Source: Ahrensia kielensis DSM 5890
Lineage (GTDB): Bacteria > Pseudomonadota > Alphaproteobacteria > Rhizobiales > Rhizobiaceae
Assembly (NCBI RefSeq): GCF_000374465.1
Contig: NZ_KB894530.1
Coordinates: 405,179-469,178, forward strand
Length of the DNA: 64,000 nucleotides
Direction of reading: 5' to 3'
Part shown: positions 18,679-27,371 of the stretch, piece by piece
Position numbering within the stretch: position 1 is the first letter of the stretch
Layout of the letters: each line of letters starts with the position of its first letter
The notes under the pieces: generated by a model
The model's database searches: none
What the model was told of the DNA's origin: nothing
The model's input: the letters and a program-made list of their open reading frames with translations, nothing else
Program-made: the position numbers and the translations under genes

Positions 18679-18708
18679 GCCGGGCGATATACCGCCCGGC
18701 ATGTTTTT
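18679..18708 (+). terminator. Rho-independent terminator after the plus-strand sugar operon
   Basis: GCCGGGCG (18679-18686), a six-base loop, then the exact complement CGCCCGGC (18693-18700), followed by ATGTTTTT. It starts six bases after the SDR stop and separates it from the convergent ribH2 gene. Confidence 0.9.
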
Positions 18709-18721
18709 ACAAAGAGAGCGG

Positions 18722-19174
18722 CTAGGCAGCCTTTATTCCAGCATGAAGCTTCGTGACTTCGAAAGCAGCGTCTGCCGCCTCTCGCCCCTTTTTTATGAAG
18801 TGCCCGCCAAAGAAGGATTGATGTTCATCAGAAGACTGGAAGTGATGCGGCGTCAGAGATACGGACAAGACCGGAACGCCGGTTTTTAGTCCCACCTCCA
18901 TCAAGCCTGAAACGACGGCTTGGGCCACGAAATCATGTCGGTATATTCCGCCATCAACCACGAGCGCAGCAGCCGCGATAGCCGTATATTCACCCGTTTG
19001 CGCTAACTTTTGCGCGATCAAAGGCATTTCAAACGCGCCGGGCACATCGAAGATATCAATATGTGCCTCTACCTCGAGTTCATTAAGTCTTTGTTGAAAA
19101 CCTTCCAACGCTTGGTCGACAATGTCGGCGTGCCAGCGTGCTTTTATAAAGGCAAATTTGGGGGATTTTGTCAT
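18722..19174 (-). CDS. ribH2: 6,7-dimethyl-8-ribityllumazine synthase, type II
   Basis: A 150-residue lumazine synthase, the penultimate enzyme of riboflavin synthesis. ATG 19174 is used because AAGGAT lies just upstream; the longer in-frame reading would run into the riboswitch platform. Seen: FAFIKARWHADIVDQA, FDVPGAFEMPL, AALVVDGGIYRHDFVA (substrate pocket) and VLSVSLTPHHFQ. The ARWHADIVD start and DGGIYRHDFVA are characteristic of the RibH2 (Brucella type II, decameric) branch. It lies downstream of an FMN riboswitch and is convergent with the sugar locus, with no obvious functional link to it. Confidence 0.93.
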   Translation of the reverse strand: MTKSPKFAFIKARWHADIVDQALEGFQQRLNELEVEAHIDIFDVPGAFEMPLIAQKLAQTGEYTAIAAAALVVDGGIYRHDFVAQAVVSGLMEVGLKTGVPVLSVSLTPHHFQSSDEHQSFFGGHFIKKGREAADAAFEVTKLHAGIKAA

Positions 19175-19242
19175 AGCTCTAGATCCTTTCCACATGACAG
19201 AATCCCAGAGCGTCAGAACGCACGGCTCAATAGCCCGCACGC

Positions 19243-19370
19243 TCCATTCTCTACCATCCGGACTATGACCGTCGGCCCCGGATTTTCACCGGTGTCTGCT
19301 GACCTGCCCCGAAAGGCAGCGCTCGCGGGCTATAACCGCCGGTGGGGAGTTTCACCCCGCCCTGAGAATA
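19243..19370 (-). promoter_or_regulatory. FMN riboswitch (RFN element)
   Basis: Read on the minus strand, this leader has the conserved blocks of the FMN aptamer in order: CTCAGGGCGGGGTGAAA, CCCCACCGGCGGT, GCCCGCGAGCG, GTCAGCAGACACCGGTG, GGGGCCGACGGTCATAG and TCCGGATGGTAGAGA. It ends about 70 bases before the ribH2 start. A short hairpin (CGGGCT/AGCCG) lies between the aptamer and the ribosome-binding site, compatible with translational control. High FMN would lower ribH2 expression. Confidence 0.95.
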
Positions 19371-19631
19371 TATTTCGTTTACTTAAGTTATGTTTCGAAG
19401 TCAAAATACAAATCGAGAATGCTGCTAATATCTTAAGTGGCCCTCTCTTTAGACGTCCGGCTTGCCCATTACTGTCCCATTGTCTCATTTACAGAATACA
19501 AGATATCTACAACTCTAGGGACAACGCAGTCACTAAAAGAAACAACAGAACTACACTAAAGTTATTTAGTCTTAATTGGATTTTAGGTAACTCTTACTCA
19601 CAGGCGTTCGAATACAACCTCTTGCAAAGAA

Positions 19632-19770
19632 TAATGCCTGAACACGCATTGGTTTATGGATCTTGACGATGCCGGCGCAAATGGAGACTTGGTGTGTAGA
19701 CTACAATAATATTCGGCCAGACAGCGCAATCGGAAATGAGGCGCCGATATCGCTCAAACGAACCAATTAA
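19632..19770 (+). pseudogene. IS3-family transposase OrfB, C-terminal fragment (right piece)
   Basis: Two overlapping frames give ECLNTHWFMDLDDAGA and then METWCVDYNNIRPDSAIGN, ending EAPISLKRTN and a TAA at 19768-19770. This is the standard OrfB end (ECLN.HWF, then W..DYN..RPHSAIG..PP). One base is shifted between them. It is colinear and same-stranded with the fragment at 8855-9050; about 70 residues of a complete protein are absent between the pieces. Bases 19371-19631 and 19771-20002 show nothing recognisable. Confidence 0.8.
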
Positions 19771-20002
19771 CGCTTGAGTACTAACCTCGGAAATACTCCA
19801 ACCATGTGGTCCAGAGTTGGGGAGCAGCTCACTACCCCAACAACAATACGCCTGTAGTTCAATCGCTCAGCCTCTGGCAATTGCATTATACGACTCTTAA
19901 GCTCGTGATTAGTTAGGATAATGCTAGAAGACCGACTAGCGCCGAAATACCATAATGCATTACCCCGAATGTCATAATCTCGAATTAAAGTGACTTACAA
20001 GC

Positions 20003-21016
20003 TCAGGGGTCAGCCCGACGTGCTTGCCAGCTCCGCAATGCGACAACTCCTATGAAAATAAGGCCTAATACTGTCTGCTGCATGAATGATGAAAACCCAG
20101 TGACTCCCAAGCCATTTTCTAAAATCCCTAGAATTAAAGCGCCAAGCAGAGAGCCTATGATGAGCCCTCTTCCACCAAACAGCGAAGTTCCACCCAACAC
20201 AACAAGTGCAATGACATGAAACTCAATACCTGTAGCAACGGATGCTTGAGTGGAATTTAGTCGCGCAACCCAGACGATCGCCGCCACTCCACTAAGCGCT
20301 CCCATCAATACGTAAACTGTGAATTTCACTCGGCGAATGTTAATACCTGACAGTCGTGCTGCTTCCTCATTTCCGCCGACAGCGATCACACGTTTGCCGA
20401 AACTTGTGTAGTTGAGCATTACGAAGCCGAGGATAACAACAAGTGCAGCCAAATAGACTGATGGTGCTAGACCTAAAATTCGTCCACGAGCGATCCACAA
20501 AAGCGCGTCAGGATAGCGAAATAGAATGTCATGCCCGAGAACGATAAGTGCCACTCCTCGAAACACAATCATAGTACCCAAGGTCACAATAAGCGCTGGA
20601 ACGCGTAAATTCGCTACGCAATAGCCGTTTGCAACACCGCAGAGACTGCCTGCTGCGACTGCTGCAATTAGCGCAAACCAGACAGGGAAATCGTTGTTCA
20701 CGAGAAGCAAACCCAACATCATGCCGCTTACCGCCACAATCGAACCGATGGACAAATCTATCCCTTTAATGGCAATCACCAACGTCATACCAACGCCTAA
20801 AATAATATAGGCTGCAGTTTGATTGAGTATAATACTGATATTTAGCAGGCTGATAAAGCGCTCATTCACCCCATAAAAGATGGCCAGAAGGGCAAGCAAT
20901 ATGAACGCGGTGGCGGTTGTCGAAGCTGCGTCTGGATAAGCTTCTTTCCAATCGAGCAGCTTTTGCATCACGCTGCGTGGTTGATCAGGTTCGGCGTGTT
21001 TAGATGAAAAACTCAT
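20003..21016 (-). CDS. Sugar ABC transporter permease, RbsC type (second permease)
   Basis: A 337-residue membrane protein with a 45-residue cytoplasmic start, about eight to ten hydrophobic segments and the family motifs GIDLSIGSIVAVSG, VIAVGGNEEAARLSGI and VVLGGTSLFGGRG. It overlaps the first permease gene by four bases and is the last gene of the operon. Two different permeases in one operon suggest a heterodimeric channel, as in Xyl/Frc-like or autoinducer-2-type importers with paired permeases. Confidence 0.92.
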   Translation of the reverse strand: MSFSSKHAEPDQPRSVMQKLLDWKEAYPDAASTTATAFILLALLAIFYGVNERFISLLNISIILNQTAAYIILGVGMTLVIAIKGIDLSIGSIVAVSGMMLGLLLVNNDFPVWFALIAAVAAGSLCGVANGYCVANLRVPALIVTLGTMIVFRGVALIVLGHDILFRYPDALLWIARGRILGLAPSVYLAALVVILGFVMLNYTSFGKRVIAVGGNEEAARLSGINIRRVKFTVYVLMGALSGVAAIVWVARLNSTQASVATGIEFHVIALVVLGGTSLFGGRGLIIGSLLGALILGILENGLGVTGFSSFMQQTVLGLIFIGVVALRSWQARRADP

Positions 21017-22008
21017 GTTTTTCCCTCCGCCGGTTCTCTTGAAATGCGGACAGCGACAACCGCAATCAACAACCCACCTACTGCGATCAGTTGCCAGAAA
21101 TGAACAACGCCGGATAACAATAGTCCCGTTTGAAGGATACTCAGAATCAACGCTCCTAAAAGGGAGCCAAGGATTACACCGCGTCCGCCAAAAAGTGATG
21201 TGCCGCCAAGAACGACAGCCGCCAGAACCTGCAGCTCAATCCCCTTGCCCATCACGGATTGGGACGCATCCATTCGTGCCACAATAATAATCGTAGCCAG
21301 TGCGCTCATGACTCCCATGATGAGAAAAGCTATAATTTTACAGATGCGCGTATTAATGCCGGCCAGTCGTGCGGCTTCGCCATTCCCACCCACAGCCGTA
21401 AGATGCTGGCCAATTCTGGTATGTTTCAGAAACAGGTACCCCCAAAGCACAGCAATAAAGGCGATCCAAATCGGGACCGGAATTCCAACCAGCGAGCCAG
21501 ATCCGATCCAAACTAGAAATGGCGGAAATTCGACCATTACAGTTGAACCGCCCAAGAGGTAGGCCAGCCCTCGAAAGAAAGTCAACGTACCTAGTGTCAC
21601 GATGATCGAAGGCACCCGCACTACTGCGGTTAGGAAACCATTCATAAAACCGCAAAAGACACCGACTATAAACGTCGCCAAAAGTCCGACGCCAATCGGG
21701 TAGCCCCATGTTATCACGGTCATACCTAGCACCGTAGCGGCAAGTCCGATTATGGAGCCCATGGAAATGTCGATTTCCCCAACTGTAAGCACAATGGTTA
21801 ACCCCACCCCAAGAATGATATAGATCGATGTTTGTGTCAGTATGTTGCGCAGAACGGATAGGCTGAAAAAATTCTCCGCTGTGAACGAAAATACCAAAAT
21901 CATCAGCAACAGTAGACCAAAGGTTGCTATCAACAGCGGGGCATCGGGGGCGGCATCTAGTCGTTTGCGCAATGCAACGGGAACCTTAATCATTGCTTGC
22001 TCAATCAT
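21013..22008 (-). CDS. Sugar ABC transporter permease, RbsC type (first permease)
   Basis: A 331-residue membrane protein with GEIDISMGSIIGLAATV, LTAVGGNGEAARLAGI and VVLGGTSLFGGRG. It overlaps the ATPase gene upstream by four bases and the second permease gene downstream by four bases, so the three are translationally coupled. It probably pairs with the permease at 20003-21016 around one importer pore. The substrate is unknown. Confidence 0.92.
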   Translation of the reverse strand: MIEQAMIKVPVALRKRLDAAPDAPLLIATFGLLLLMILVFSFTAENFFSLSVLRNILTQTSIYIILGVGLTIVLTVGEIDISMGSIIGLAATVLGMTVITWGYPIGVGLLATFIVGVFCGFMNGFLTAVVRVPSIIVTLGTLTFFRGLAYLLGGSTVMVEFPPFLVWIGSGSLVGIPVPIWIAFIAVLWGYLFLKHTRIGQHLTAVGGNGEAARLAGINTRICKIIAFLIMGVMSALATIIIVARMDASQSVMGKGIELQVLAAVVLGGTSLFGGRGVILGSLLGALILSILQTGLLLSGVVHFWQLIAVGGLLIAVVAVRISREPAEGKT

Positions 22009-22796
22009 GCGAGACTCGCCCCAGTGATTAATCCAACCACTTCTTCCCGAGTTGTGTCTTCTATGCGAAGGTCGCCGACCTTGCGGCCACCGCGCATAAT
22101 GATCACGCGGTCAGCAACTTTGAAAATGTGGTCCATGTTATGCGAGATCATGATGAAGGAAACACCATGTGTTTCACGAATCCGCTCGATCAATGCTAGA
22201 ACCGCCCGCTGCTGATCAACGCCGATATTATTGGCTGGCTCGTCGAGAATAATGATCTCTCCTTGCCAATAGGCAGCGCGCCCAACCGCAACTGACTGTT
22301 GTTGCCCGCCCGACAGGTTACGAATTGGGGCTGACAAATTGCGCACTTTGATATTAACAGTTTTCAACAGATCAACGGTTTCGCTCCGCATTTTCCGCCG
22401 ATTTATGAAACCAAAAGCCTGACCAAGCCAGCCCGACTGTATCTTTTCGCGCCCAAGAAATAGATTGGACGGGGCATCCATTACTTCGACCAAACCAGAC
22501 GCCTGATACACAGTCTCAATTCCCAACTCGCGCGCTTTGCGCGTGTTTTCGATCTCGACAGAGTTTCCATTCAGAAGTACATCACCGCTACTTTTGCGAT
22601 AGGCACCTGTCACACTCTTGATGAGGGTGGATTTTCCAGCACCATTGTCACCGACAATTCCTAGAATTTCGCCCTTGTTCAACTGGAAGCTGACATCATC
22701 AAGGGCTTTGATTCCACCAAAATTTTTGCAAATATTTCGTGCTTCTAAAGCAGGAGCACCCCCCTGCGACGCTTGCACAGTTGTTTCGATAAACAA
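22005..22796 (-). CDS. Sugar ABC transporter ATP-binding protein, single cassette (FrcA-like)
   Basis: I start this gene at TTG 22796, because AGGGAGGGGA lies immediately upstream; the longer reading from 22838 runs back through that site. It gives about 263 residues with one ABC domain: Walker A GDNGAGKSTL, signature LSGGQQQSVAVGRAAYW, Walker B IIILDEPANNIGVDQQ and switch His in MISHNMDH. One-cassette ATPases of this size occur in FrcBCA-type sugar importers and work as dimers, unlike the fused two-cassette RbsA proteins elsewhere in this window. Confidence 0.88.
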   Translation of the reverse strand: MFIETTVQASQGGAPALEARNICKNFGGIKALDDVSFQLNKGEILGIVGDNGAGKSTLIKSVTGAYRKSSGDVLLNGNSVEIENTRKARELGIETVYQASGLVEVMDAPSNLFLGREKIQSGWLGQAFGFINRRKMRSETVDLLKTVNIKVRNLSAPIRNLSGGQQQSVAVGRAAYWQGEIIILDEPANNIGVDQQRAVLALIERIRETHGVSFIMISHNMDHIFKVADRVIIMRGGRKVGDLRIEDTTREEVVGLITGASLA

Positions 22797-22871
22797 ATAC
22801 GTCCCCTCCCTAAAAATTTCAAAAATTCGGCAGCGCAAATTCTTGCGCCACCGAGAAGTTGTCCTGCGGAG

Positions 22872-23861
22872 CTATTTCACAGGGCGGGGGAATTCCAGGT
22901 CCATTGAGGTGTAAATAACCGGGTTGACGTGCGTGTTGATTTTTTCAACCGAGTCAATCATGTGGATCGGCGAATTAAATATCGGCTCAATTTCAGCGTT
23001 TGGATCAGCGGAATGGGCAATGATCATCTCACCCACGGCTTCGCCCATCGCAACAGGATCACGAATCCAGGCTGCTGTGAGCAGGCCATCCTCAATGTAA
23101 CGTAGCTCTTCCAAGGTGCCTCCGGCACCATAGATCGCGTATTTGCCTTCTACGCCATTTGCCAATGTTGCCTCTACAGCTCCAACTGCCATTGAACTTG
23201 ACGTTGCAATAACCACCTCAACATCGGGATGGACGGACAATATGCGTTCCATCTTATCATACGCCTTGATCCGATCAAAATCGGCGTGATCCTTGTAGAC
23301 AATATCAAGACCAAGGCTGGTTAATAGCTCTTCATTTGCACGGTCATCAGTGATTTGCCCGGGGATACCGTGAATAATCGCTATTTTAGTTCCGGCCCCA
23401 TGTTTCTCAACAAGGTAATTGGCTAAAATGACGCCAGCGTCTTTATGGCTGTACCCAGAAAGCATAGTTGGCTGAAATCCCCATTCTTCGGGGAATGGAG
23501 TTGAGTAATTGCCCACAATCAGCGGCAAACCAGCCTCCAGAACTTTTTCATATGTAACGCGCTGCACTTTTGCGTCTGCGGGATTAATCAAAATATAGTC
23601 GATGCCCTGAGCAATAAAATCTTCGACGATGCCGAGTTGCTCTGTTTGCGCGGTCTCAACAGAAGGCGCACGAATAAGGAACTCATAATCCACACCGGCT
23701 TTGTCGAGCGCAGCTTCAACACCAGACCCCATCATTCCGTGGAAATCTGATGGATCCCACGTCGAAGGCGCATAACCGATCTTTAATGGCTCCGCTTGGG
23801 CTGATATCACTACAGACATTGTGGTCGCCAGAATACTGGCTGCGAATAATCCTACCTTCAT
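22872..23861 (-). CDS. Sugar ABC transporter periplasmic binding protein
   Basis: A 329-residue protein from ATG 23861, nine bases after GGAGG; an ATG six bases upstream is also possible. A signal peptide (KVGLFAASILATTMSVVISA) precedes a type I binding-protein fold: LKIGYAPSTWDPSDFHGM, YILINPADAKVQRVTYE, IAIIHGIPGQITDDRANEEL, with a TSSSMAVGAVEA lobe motif. It is first in its operon, 76 bp ahead of the ATPase. No catabolic gene is attached to this transporter, so its substrate may be processed by enzymes of another locus. Confidence 0.9.
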   Translation of the reverse strand: MKVGLFAASILATTMSVVISAQAEPLKIGYAPSTWDPSDFHGMMGSGVEAALDKAGVDYEFLIRAPSVETAQTEQLGIVEDFIAQGIDYILINPADAKVQRVTYEKVLEAGLPLIVGNYSTPFPEEWGFQPTMLSGYSHKDAGVILANYLVEKHGAGTKIAIIHGIPGQITDDRANEELLTSLGLDIVYKDHADFDRIKAYDKMERILSVHPDVEVVIATSSSMAVGAVEATLANGVEGKYAIYGAGGTLEELRYIEDGLLTAAWIRDPVAMGEAVGEMIIAHSADPNAEIEPIFNSPIHMIDSVEKINTHVNPVIYTSMDLEFPRPVK

Positions 23862-24277
23862 TTGCATACTCCTCCCTGAGCATTTTTCCAAAGTCCTAGA
23901 CTAGATTTCCCTCACCACGAGACGATTTTAATTATTTCCCCCAACTCGCTGGTTAGAAATTTGATCCAGAACGGATTACAGTATTCGATCAATTCATCAT
24001 AATGTCAACAGGTATGATGAGTATGTCGTCATAAGTGTTCAAACTCACCACCTGCCATCAAATTGAAAAATTGAACAGAGAAAATTTCTGGTTCATTTCA
24101 ATTTATATAAAATGGCGATGGATAAGATTTCTAAAAAAATTCAATTATTGCCAACATAAAGGTAATCAAAAGACTACGATGAGAGACACGGAATACCTTT
24201 TGATTGAAGGAGATGATCAGCGTCACTTTGGTCTTGCCAGAGGAACTTAAGTCCGGTGCAAAGAGCCTCAAAAGAAA
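23862..24277. promoter_or_regulatory. Upstream region of the FrcBCA-type operon with an inverted repeat
   Basis: About 415 bp without a gene. TCATCAT at 23994-24000 and its complement ATGATGA at 24014-24020 form a perfect 7-bp inverted repeat with a 13-bp spacer, 133 bp upstream of the binding-protein gene. It is a modest operator candidate. Nothing else is recognisable before the IS6 relic starts. Confidence 0.3.
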
Positions 24278-24545
24278 TCATTGTGCTGCGCACAGAACAC
24301 GCCATTCGCTTAGCGACTGGTCGTGGAAATATTTAATTTTATAACGACTTAGAAAATGTCATTCATGGCTAAATTGGTTGAAAACGGCAGCATGAATAGA
24401 CGAAATTTTTGGTATAATTGAGCCAAATGGCTTCCACCAAGAACGCAAATTTTCATGAAAAAATGTCAAATCCGCGTTCATGCAAAGCATCATCGACTAA
24501 ATCGGAAAGCCAAAGACAGGCAATCCCCTATAGTAAAGCCTGCCT
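24278..24545 (-). pseudogene. IS6-family transposase relic with internal deletion
   Basis: Minus-strand pieces match the N- and C-terminal parts of the relic at 8146-8843: LSDLVDDALHERGFDIF, then in another frame HENLRSWWKPFG, then SSIHAAVFNQFSH and finally WRVLCAAQ with a TGA at 24278-24280. The catalytic core between WWKPFG and SSIHAAV has been deleted. The last 130 bases align with 8146-8275 with many substitutions, so the two copies are old. Confidence 0.75.
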
Positions 24546-24652
24546 TCATTTATGTGCGATTATTATACAGTAACGATGTCGTTCAAAAGACGAAGTCGCG
24601 AGAAAAATTCGTCGCGGTCGACATAACAGCCGTGCAGATGCCGCCCCCATTG

Positions 24653-25576
24653 TCAGGCCGAAGGAACCAAGAGAGCACGCGTATCCTTGAGAAACCGCTT
24701 CGCCGCCTCCAGATCACTTGCTTGCTGGCTGGCTGGGGCAATCCTTCCGGTGAACTCGACATGGCATCCCGACGGGAATTGCCCTTTTTTAAGAATGAGA
24801 TCATCCACAATGACCCGAGCAGATTTCTCGGGCGAACTCACGCCTTCAACGAAATAGCGCAAGACCGGCATCACCCGTTTCCAGACGAATTGGACTACGG
24901 CACTTTGTTCGCGGGCGAGCGAAGTGCCCGGCATAAGCCCGGGGTCAAAGCAGTAGATACGAGCATCCGCGAAGCTGTGTTCAGTTGCGGCGGCTGTCGC
25001 GTGATAGATCGCGCAAAGCTTGGAGGTGGCATAGCGGTCCAGTGCCTTTCCTCGCTCATCCCGATCTTGGCGGCTACTTTGGCCTGTCGCCGCAGCCCTC
25101 GCATCCGTGAAGTCAGCGCCAAGAAATCCGGCCCTTGCCGCCAGCTTGTTGGCGGGATCGTGGGTGCCGCTTCCGATGGTGATGATCGCGGCCTTTGGGG
25201 CCAGATGATCACGAAGACCATCGACAAGTGCGATATGGCCAAGAACATTGGTACTAAACACCTCGTCAAAGCCGTCGGGCGTAATACGTCTTGGCCCGAG
25301 TGGTTGAAGTCCTGCGGCACATATCACTGAAGCGATCCGTTCATTTCCGATGCGTTCTACGACCTGTGACACGAAAGCCCGAACAGATGCCAGCGACGAC
25401 GTATCAAGCGCTAGGACCTCAATCTTGTCAGCCTTAACGGCGAGCCTCAGGTCTGTCGCGTTCTCTGGGCGTCTTGCGCCTGCGATGATAAGATCACCTG
25501 TTTTATTGGAAAGCAGGCGAGCGACTGCGAGTCCCAGACCGGATGTCGCTCCGGTGATAATGTGTATTGACGGCAT
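24653..25576 (-). CDS. SDR-family oxidoreductase
   Basis: A 307-residue protein from ATG 25576 (start MPSIHIITGATSGLG); the longer upstream reading has no Shine-Dalgarno support and overlaps the MarR gene. TGATSGLGLAVA is the cofactor loop, CAAGLQPLG the Asn-Ala-Gly equivalent region, and IGSGTHD with YATSKL carries catalytic Ser, Tyr and Lys. The C-terminal extension (ARVIVDDLILKKGQFPSG) resembles protochlorophyllide-reductase/retinol-dehydrogenase-like SDRs. It lies 55 bp after the MarR gene on the same strand and is probably controlled by it. The substrate is unknown. Confidence 0.88.
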   Translation of the reverse strand: MPSIHIITGATSGLGLAVARLLSNKTGDLIIAGARRPENATDLRLAVKADKIEVLALDTSSLASVRAFVSQVVERIGNERIASVICAAGLQPLGPRRITPDGFDEVFSTNVLGHIALVDGLRDHLAPKAAIITIGSGTHDPANKLAARAGFLGADFTDARAAATGQSSRQDRDERGKALDRYATSKLCAIYHATAAATEHSFADARIYCFDPGLMPGTSLAREQSAVVQFVWKRVMPVLRYFVEGVSSPEKSARVIVDDLILKKGQFPSGCHVEFTGRIAPASQQASDLEAAKRFLKDTRALLVPSA

Positions 25577-25631
25577 GGTTTGATCTCTCTGGCTATTGCA
25601 TAGAGAGAATATAGTACGAAATTCGGATAGT

Positions 25632-26075
25632 TCAATAATCGTTTTGTGAAATTTTTCTAAACAGCTGGATGAACAGATCCTGTTCATCTGGCGAAAGCTT
25701 CTCAAGCATGGACAGGCAGTGATCCGTCTGTACCTGTAAAAGCGCAGATACATACGCCTGACCCGCAACAGTCAGCGACAAAGAAATCACCCGGCGGTTT
25801 TTTTCAGGACGTTCACGCGAAAGGAGCCCCTGACGTGTCAAACGGTCAGTCGCTGAGGATATCGTCGTCGCCGCAACCAATAGATGGCGCGCCACTTCGG
25901 CGGCCTTGCAGGCCGGGTGGTCGGACACGAACAACAGAATCTGCATATCCAACGGGTTGAGGAGTTTTCCCGACCCGACCTCAGCTTCGGCGCTTTTGAA
26001 ACGCAGCGACAAGGCGCCGATAGCGCGGCGCAGCTCTGCAGCCTGTTTAATGATGTTCGTTGACATGCGACTCAT
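25632..26075 (-). CDS. MarR-family transcriptional regulator
   Basis: A 147-residue winged-helix regulator: LNPLDMQILLFVSDHPACKA, then the recognition helix region VAATTISSATDRLTRQGLL and the wing SRERPEKNRRVISLSLT. The length is usual for the family. It is followed by the SDR gene, a common pairing for electrophile or xenobiotic responses. GTACGAAATTCGGATA in the 55-bp gap between the two genes contains an imperfect palindrome and could be its operator. The ATG at 26066 is an alternative start. Confidence 0.9.
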   Translation of the reverse strand: MSRMSTNIIKQAAELRRAIGALSLRFKSAEAEVGSGKLLNPLDMQILLFVSDHPACKAAEVARHLLVAATTISSATDRLTRQGLLSRERPEKNRRVISLSLTVAGQAYVSALLQVQTDHCLSMLEKLSPDEQDLFIQLFRKISQNDY

Positions 26076-26511
26076 TTATACGAATCTTTCAGTGCTTTCC
26101 AGTCTCGGCTAGATCATATGCCTCGCGGCTGCGCCTCAAGCTCGCTGATCTCCATTATCGAACACCACTCCTTACATTTGTTGCTAGCTTGGAGGTACGG
26201 TAAAAGCCGACTGAAAAGCAGCGATGGGTCGAAAGCGCAGCCAGTTTTTTGTATGTCGCGTTGCATCATACTTCTGTTTAGATCCATCTTTATCATATTC
26301 CTGCGATGGAGCTAATGTCTGCTATGATGCTAGTGCCAAATTTGTCATTAATTGCTTAGGTTATGAACGTTATTTGTGGGAGCCGAGAGTTGGGCCGTTT
26401 ATGACCATTCCCAAAAGAAGCGTTTTTGCAACGTAGTAAACGGTTGTGGGACTAGGTGGGCCAACCTATGCTATTTCCGACCAAAAATTATACTCGTTTG
26501 GAAACAAACAC
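26076..26511. other. Intergenic stretch, nothing recognised
   Basis: About 435 bp between the MarR gene and the membrane-protein gene. Several short open frames exist on both strands but none has a ribosome-binding site or recognisable motif. A TACGAAT motif near 26079 resembles the half-site between the MarR and SDR genes. Confidence 0.4.
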
Positions 26512-27102
26512 ATGTCATATACAGATGGCCGTCAAACGCTAGATCATCTCGTTCTGTGGTTTATAGGACTGATCCTGTTATATTCGGCTACTATCTTTTT
26601 TGCTGCATATTTCTCAGGTGCTGACATGGGTGCGTGGGTTTGGGGACGACATCAGAACCAATTTTCATGGTATTCGCGCCCGCTTTTCATAATCCCGGCA
26701 GCCTATTTTGCTTACCGTCGCAAGGTGTGGCATGTCATAGGATTCATGGCTCTTCTGGCTACTAGCCTATTCTGGTTTGATGCACCCAATACGGTTTCCC
26801 CTTCTGTCCGTGAATATCTGCAATGGGAAAAGCAGTTCTTCTTTACGAACAACAATAAGCTGCCCTTAATCGTATTGATTTTTGGTGTTTTTGTATTTTT
26901 AGGACTGTTGTTTTACGCGTTCTGGCAACGAAATCTTTGGTATGGGGTAGCACTTATTAACGCCGGAACACTCCTAAAAGTTATTGTCAGCGTTACCATT
27001 GGTCAAGATGCAGGAATGGCGGCAATTGTGCCATCATTTAGCAGTTTGCTCGTGATAAATTTTCTGGCGTGGTTCATATGGCGACGCAAACGTATCGGCT
27101 GA
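26512..27102 (+). CDS. Membrane protein of unknown function
   Basis: A 196-residue protein from ATG 26512 (start MSYTDGRQTLDHLVLW) with about five predicted membrane spans: LIGLILLYSATIFFAAY-like at residues 15-35, LFIIPAAYFAY, VIGFMALLATSLFWF, LIVLIFGVFVFLGLLFYAFW and a C-terminal LLVINFLAWFIWRRKR. Loops are aromatic-rich (WGRHQNQFSWYSRP). I recognise no family motif. It stands alone between the MarR gene and an IS5 relic. A GGA at about 26500 is a weak ribosome-binding site. Confidence 0.6.
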   Translation: MSYTDGRQTLDHLVLWFIGLILLYSATIFFAAYFSGADMGAWVWGRHQNQFSWYSRPLFIIPAAYFAYRRKVWHVIGFMALLATSLFWFDAPNTVSPSVREYLQWEKQFFFTNNNKLPLIVLIFGVFVFLGLLFYAFWQRNLWYGVALINAGTLLKVIVSVTIGQDAGMAAIVPSFSSLLVINFLAWFIWRRKRIG

Positions 27103-27109
27103 AATTGAC

Positions 27110-27275
27110 AGGATGCCCTTAAGGAAAACTGCTTGGCAGTATCCGTTCATCGGACATTGCCGCACATGCAATGGATGACGATTTTCGTCCGTATTATCCT
27201 CCGAAGATAGCTAACCTCAAGGGCCTTCCTTTGGCGTCTACAGCCGCGTGAACCTTATGCCAATTGGGCTGCAAC
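27110..27275 (-). pseudogene. IS5-family (IS427-like) transposase fragment
   Basis: The minus strand reads HKVHAAVDAKGRPLRLAIFGG, the conserved stretch around the first catalytic Asp of IS5/IS427-type transposases (KVHA.VDA.GRP.R). The frame is lost on both sides. No terminal repeats are visible. Confidence 0.6.
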
Positions 27276-27371
27276 GAAGTGAGGTTGCATGCTTGAGCTT
27301 TAAGTATAATGGGCAAAAAATGCAAAAGAACCATTTAACTTTAACGATAGACCACGTGTAAACATTACAAA

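Noticed and set aside
19010-19666. A 218-codon open frame on the plus strand across ribH2 and its leader
   Set aside because: It lies antisense to ribH2 and the FMN riboswitch and has no ribosome-binding site or recognisable domain.
24455-25330. A 291-codon open frame on the plus strand
   Set aside because: It is antisense to the SDR gene 24653-25576, whose motifs are unmistakable.
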